Below, in pieces: positions 21,964-23,133 of a stretch of 23,133 nucleotides of DNA. Below the pieces are notes generated by a model, which was given only the letters and a program-made list of their open reading frames with translations, was not told where the DNA came from and made no database searches. Numbering within the stretch: position 1 is the first letter of the stretch; each line of letters starts with the position of its first letter. Source of the DNA: M3007 sp044350415 (GTDB lineage Bacteria; Bacteroidota; Bacteroidia; Chitinophagales; Saprospiraceae); contig JBILHQ010000081.1 in the NCBI GenBank assembly GCA_044350415.1, positions 1-23,133 on the forward strand, in the 5' to 3' direction. A program made the translations under genes and the position numbers.

Positions 21964-22008
21964 GATGTTACCTTTTTTACAAAATTACTTTATTTTGTTG
22001 GTAACATC
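21964..22008 (-). promoter_or_regulatory. Promoter and candidate operator of the Crp/Fnr gene
   Basis: GATGTTACC (21964-21972) and GGTAACATC (22000-22008) are perfect 9-bp inverse copies, 27 bases apart. TAATTTTG (-7 element, minus, 21987-21980) lies between them. TGTTAC/GTAACA half-sites recall Crp/Fnr-type NO regulators of Bacteroidota. TTGTTGGTAACA (21996-22007) is itself partly palindromic. Confidence 0.5.
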
Positions 22009-22048
22009 CGCACGATGACCAGTTGGGTGGATTGGGCGCAAATGTGCA

Positions 22049-22092
22049 GACACGTTGCTAAAGCGTTGTTGCGGCGGCTCCCACTGCAACAA
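22049..22092. repeat. Hairpin repeat copy 2 joined to a fragment of the ~120-bp element
   Basis: GACACGTTGCTAAA (22049-22062) is identical to the right end of copy A (7768-7781). It abuts a hairpin (22066-22092) with core TTGTTGCGGCGGCTCCCA, nearly the same as that at 7320-7337. The hairpin ends two bases beyond the haemoglobin stop codon. Confidence 0.65.
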
Positions 22093-22093
22093 A

Positions 22094-22453
22094 TCATAAT
22101 ATTTTTATTTGCATGACTGTAGCGATACTTTGCGCTCGTTGTTTGATCAGCTCAGTATTTTTACCTTTAAAGAGGGCATCGGCTGTTTCATTGAAAAGGG
22201 TTATCCATTGTTGAAAATGGTGCATTGACATGGGCGATTTCTGGTTGATCTCTTTATGCTTTACCATTGGATTGCCCTCGTAATGTCCTGTGGAAAAGAT
22301 TACATTTTCCCAGAAATTGTACATTACAGGCAAGTGCTTTTCCCAGTCCACATCCATGAAAAAACTGCTGATGACATCATCTTTTTTTACTTTTTCGTAA
22401 AAAGCATTGACAAGATTTTCAATATCTGACCGGTCTTGAATATCTGTATTCAT
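22094..22453 (-). CDS. Group III truncated haemoglobin
   Basis: 119 residues, normal for the 2-on-2 globin fold. Features fit group III (TrHb3/P, Campylobacter Ctb type): IENLVNAFYEKVKKDD with the B10 Tyr (Y19), MYNFWENVIFSTGHYEGNPM and HHFQQWITLFNETADALF, where H79 of the HFxxW motif is the expected proximal heme ligand. Such proteins bind O2 and NO and are often tied to NO tolerance or peroxide chemistry in the cytoplasm. The start is 16 bases after the stop of nosY, so both probably share a transcript. The REP-like hairpin begins just after its stop. The Crp/Fnr regulator gene follows after a 144-base gap and could control the unit. Confidence 0.9.
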   Translation of the reverse strand: MNTDIQDRSDIENLVNAFYEKVKKDDVISSFFMDVDWEKHLPVMYNFWENVIFSTGHYEGNPMVKHKEINQKSPMSMHHFQQWITLFNETADALFKGKNTELIKQRAQSIATVMQIKIL

Positions 22454-22469
22454 AATATTTCATTTTTTA

Positions 22470-23133
22470 TCATAAATCTTTTTTCTTAAAGAGTATCAAT
22501 GACCAATAAAATGGAATAATAATCCATAATACCAATAGCGCAAAAGAAACCACCAGTCCCAATGTCGTGCCGAAAAAATCTTTAAAAATAGCGCCTGTGT
22601 ATCCCATCATTGCTGAAACATCCAAGTGCAACAGGATCAGGATACGCGCTAGACCAATGGGGTTTAGGGCACTGATGCCAACCATCGCTTTTTCAATAGG
22701 GTAGTCGGCAAACTGAAACAACAGGAACAGCACTAAACCATCAAATAAAAGGGCAAAAAACAACCACAGCATAATGGATATTCCGATTCCTTTTGCCTTG
22801 TCCCGCGAAATGATGGAACTCAAAAAAGCAATTGCCACAAATACCATCGATATCAAACAACCGGTCCCAAACATCATCAAACCAACCGCCGAGGGTTCAT
22901 AAATCAGTAAAGGAATTCCTGCCCCTATTGCAAATGCAAGGACCATTGACACCGACAAACCGGCGAATAAACTCCACCATATTTTTTCCCGCCGGATAGG
23001 TTGGCTCAACAAGAGTTCTACAAATTCAGCACTATTGTATTGATAAATAGTCGAAAAAATGACAGCGACTAATGGAACAATCAGTAAAATAATATTGAGC
23101 AGGGAGAGTAAACCTTTGGTGCTGTTGTCTTCC
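22470..23133 (-). CDS. nosY: ABC-2 type permease of nitrous oxide reductase maturation, NosY (partial)
   Basis: The frame is open through the right edge (first complete codon at 23132), so only the last ~220 residues are visible; a TTG at 23012 is not the real start. The sequence has about five membrane helices and the ABC-2 hallmark EFVELLLSQPIRRE, which couples to the ATPase NosF. The C-terminal block (SALNPIGLARILILLHLDVS then AMMGYTGAIFKDFFG) is characteristic of NosY rather than of other ABC-2 permeases. NosY with NosF and NosD supplies sulfur for the CuZ centre of nitrous oxide reductase. nosD, nosF and nosZ would be expected beyond the edge. The group III haemoglobin gene follows after 16 bases. 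Confidence 0.85.
   Translation of the reverse strand, partial: EDNSTKGLLSLLNIILLIVPLVAVIFSTIYQYNSAEFVELLLSQPIRREKIWWSLFAGLSVSMVLAFAIGAGIPLLIYEPSAVGLMMFGTGCLISMVFVAIAFLSSIISRDKAKGIGISIMLWLFFALLFDGLVLFLLFQFADYPIEKAMVGISALNPIGLARILILLHLDVSAMMGYTGAIFKDFFGTTLGLVVSFALLVLWIIIPFYWSLILFKKKDL

Overview
The window looks like chromosomal DNA of a Bacteroidota bacterium, most likely of the Saprospiraceae/Haliscomenobacter/Lewinella type. The lines of evidence are a C-terminal type IX secretion (T9SS) sorting domain on a dockerin-bearing surface protein, a PorP/SprF-type protein, repeated TAnnTTTG (-7) promoter elements with upstream TTG (-33), an ECF sigma factor followed by a membrane anti-sigma/beta-barrel hybrid, and FAS1 and group III truncated haemoglobin genes. 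The assignment rests on family recognition only.

Layout. 1-1352 is the 3' end of a large secreted protein, closed by three stacked hairpins. 1726-3222 is an acyltransferase-homoserine kinase pair on the plus strand, convergent with a sodium:solute symporter (3228-4769, minus). A divergent promoter region leads to a 70-residue peptide with a double-glycine leader (4905-5117), then aroE and a proline dehydrogenase (5243-7290). 7291-7781 is gene-free and holds three inverted-repeat structures. A UspA-type stress protein and a small conserved protein follow on minus (7782-9028). Then come a helical TPR-like protein on plus (9521-11080), PorP/SprF (minus), a FadN/FadJ-like beta-oxidation enzyme (minus), and a membrane-anchored McrB-like AAA+ protein with degenerate ATPase motifs (14725-16374, minus).

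16573-19146 is a three-gene minus-strand unit: ECF sigma factor, an inner-membrane anti-sigma-like protein fused to an outer-membrane barrel, and a His/Gly-repeat lipoprotein. It looks like a trans-envelope signalling module. From 19511 to the right edge the minus-strand genes are the 3' end of nosY (nitrous oxide reductase maturation), a group III truncated haemoglobin, a Crp/Fnr regulator, a His-rich polytopic membrane protein, and a FAS1 lipoprotein. All except the last fit nitrogen-oxide metabolism or defence; an inverted GATGTTACC/GGTAACATC pair flanks the regulator's promoter.

Short interspersed repeats recur between genes: hairpins with TTGTTGC/GCAACAA arms at four places, and a separate ~120-bp element with two clear copies just 3' of the usp and FAS1 genes. 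The most interesting candidates are the sigma/anti-sigma-barrel/His-Gly lipoprotein unit, the AAA+-like membrane protein whose ATPase domain appears to face the periplasm, the NO-linked membrane protein, and the orphan double-glycine peptide.
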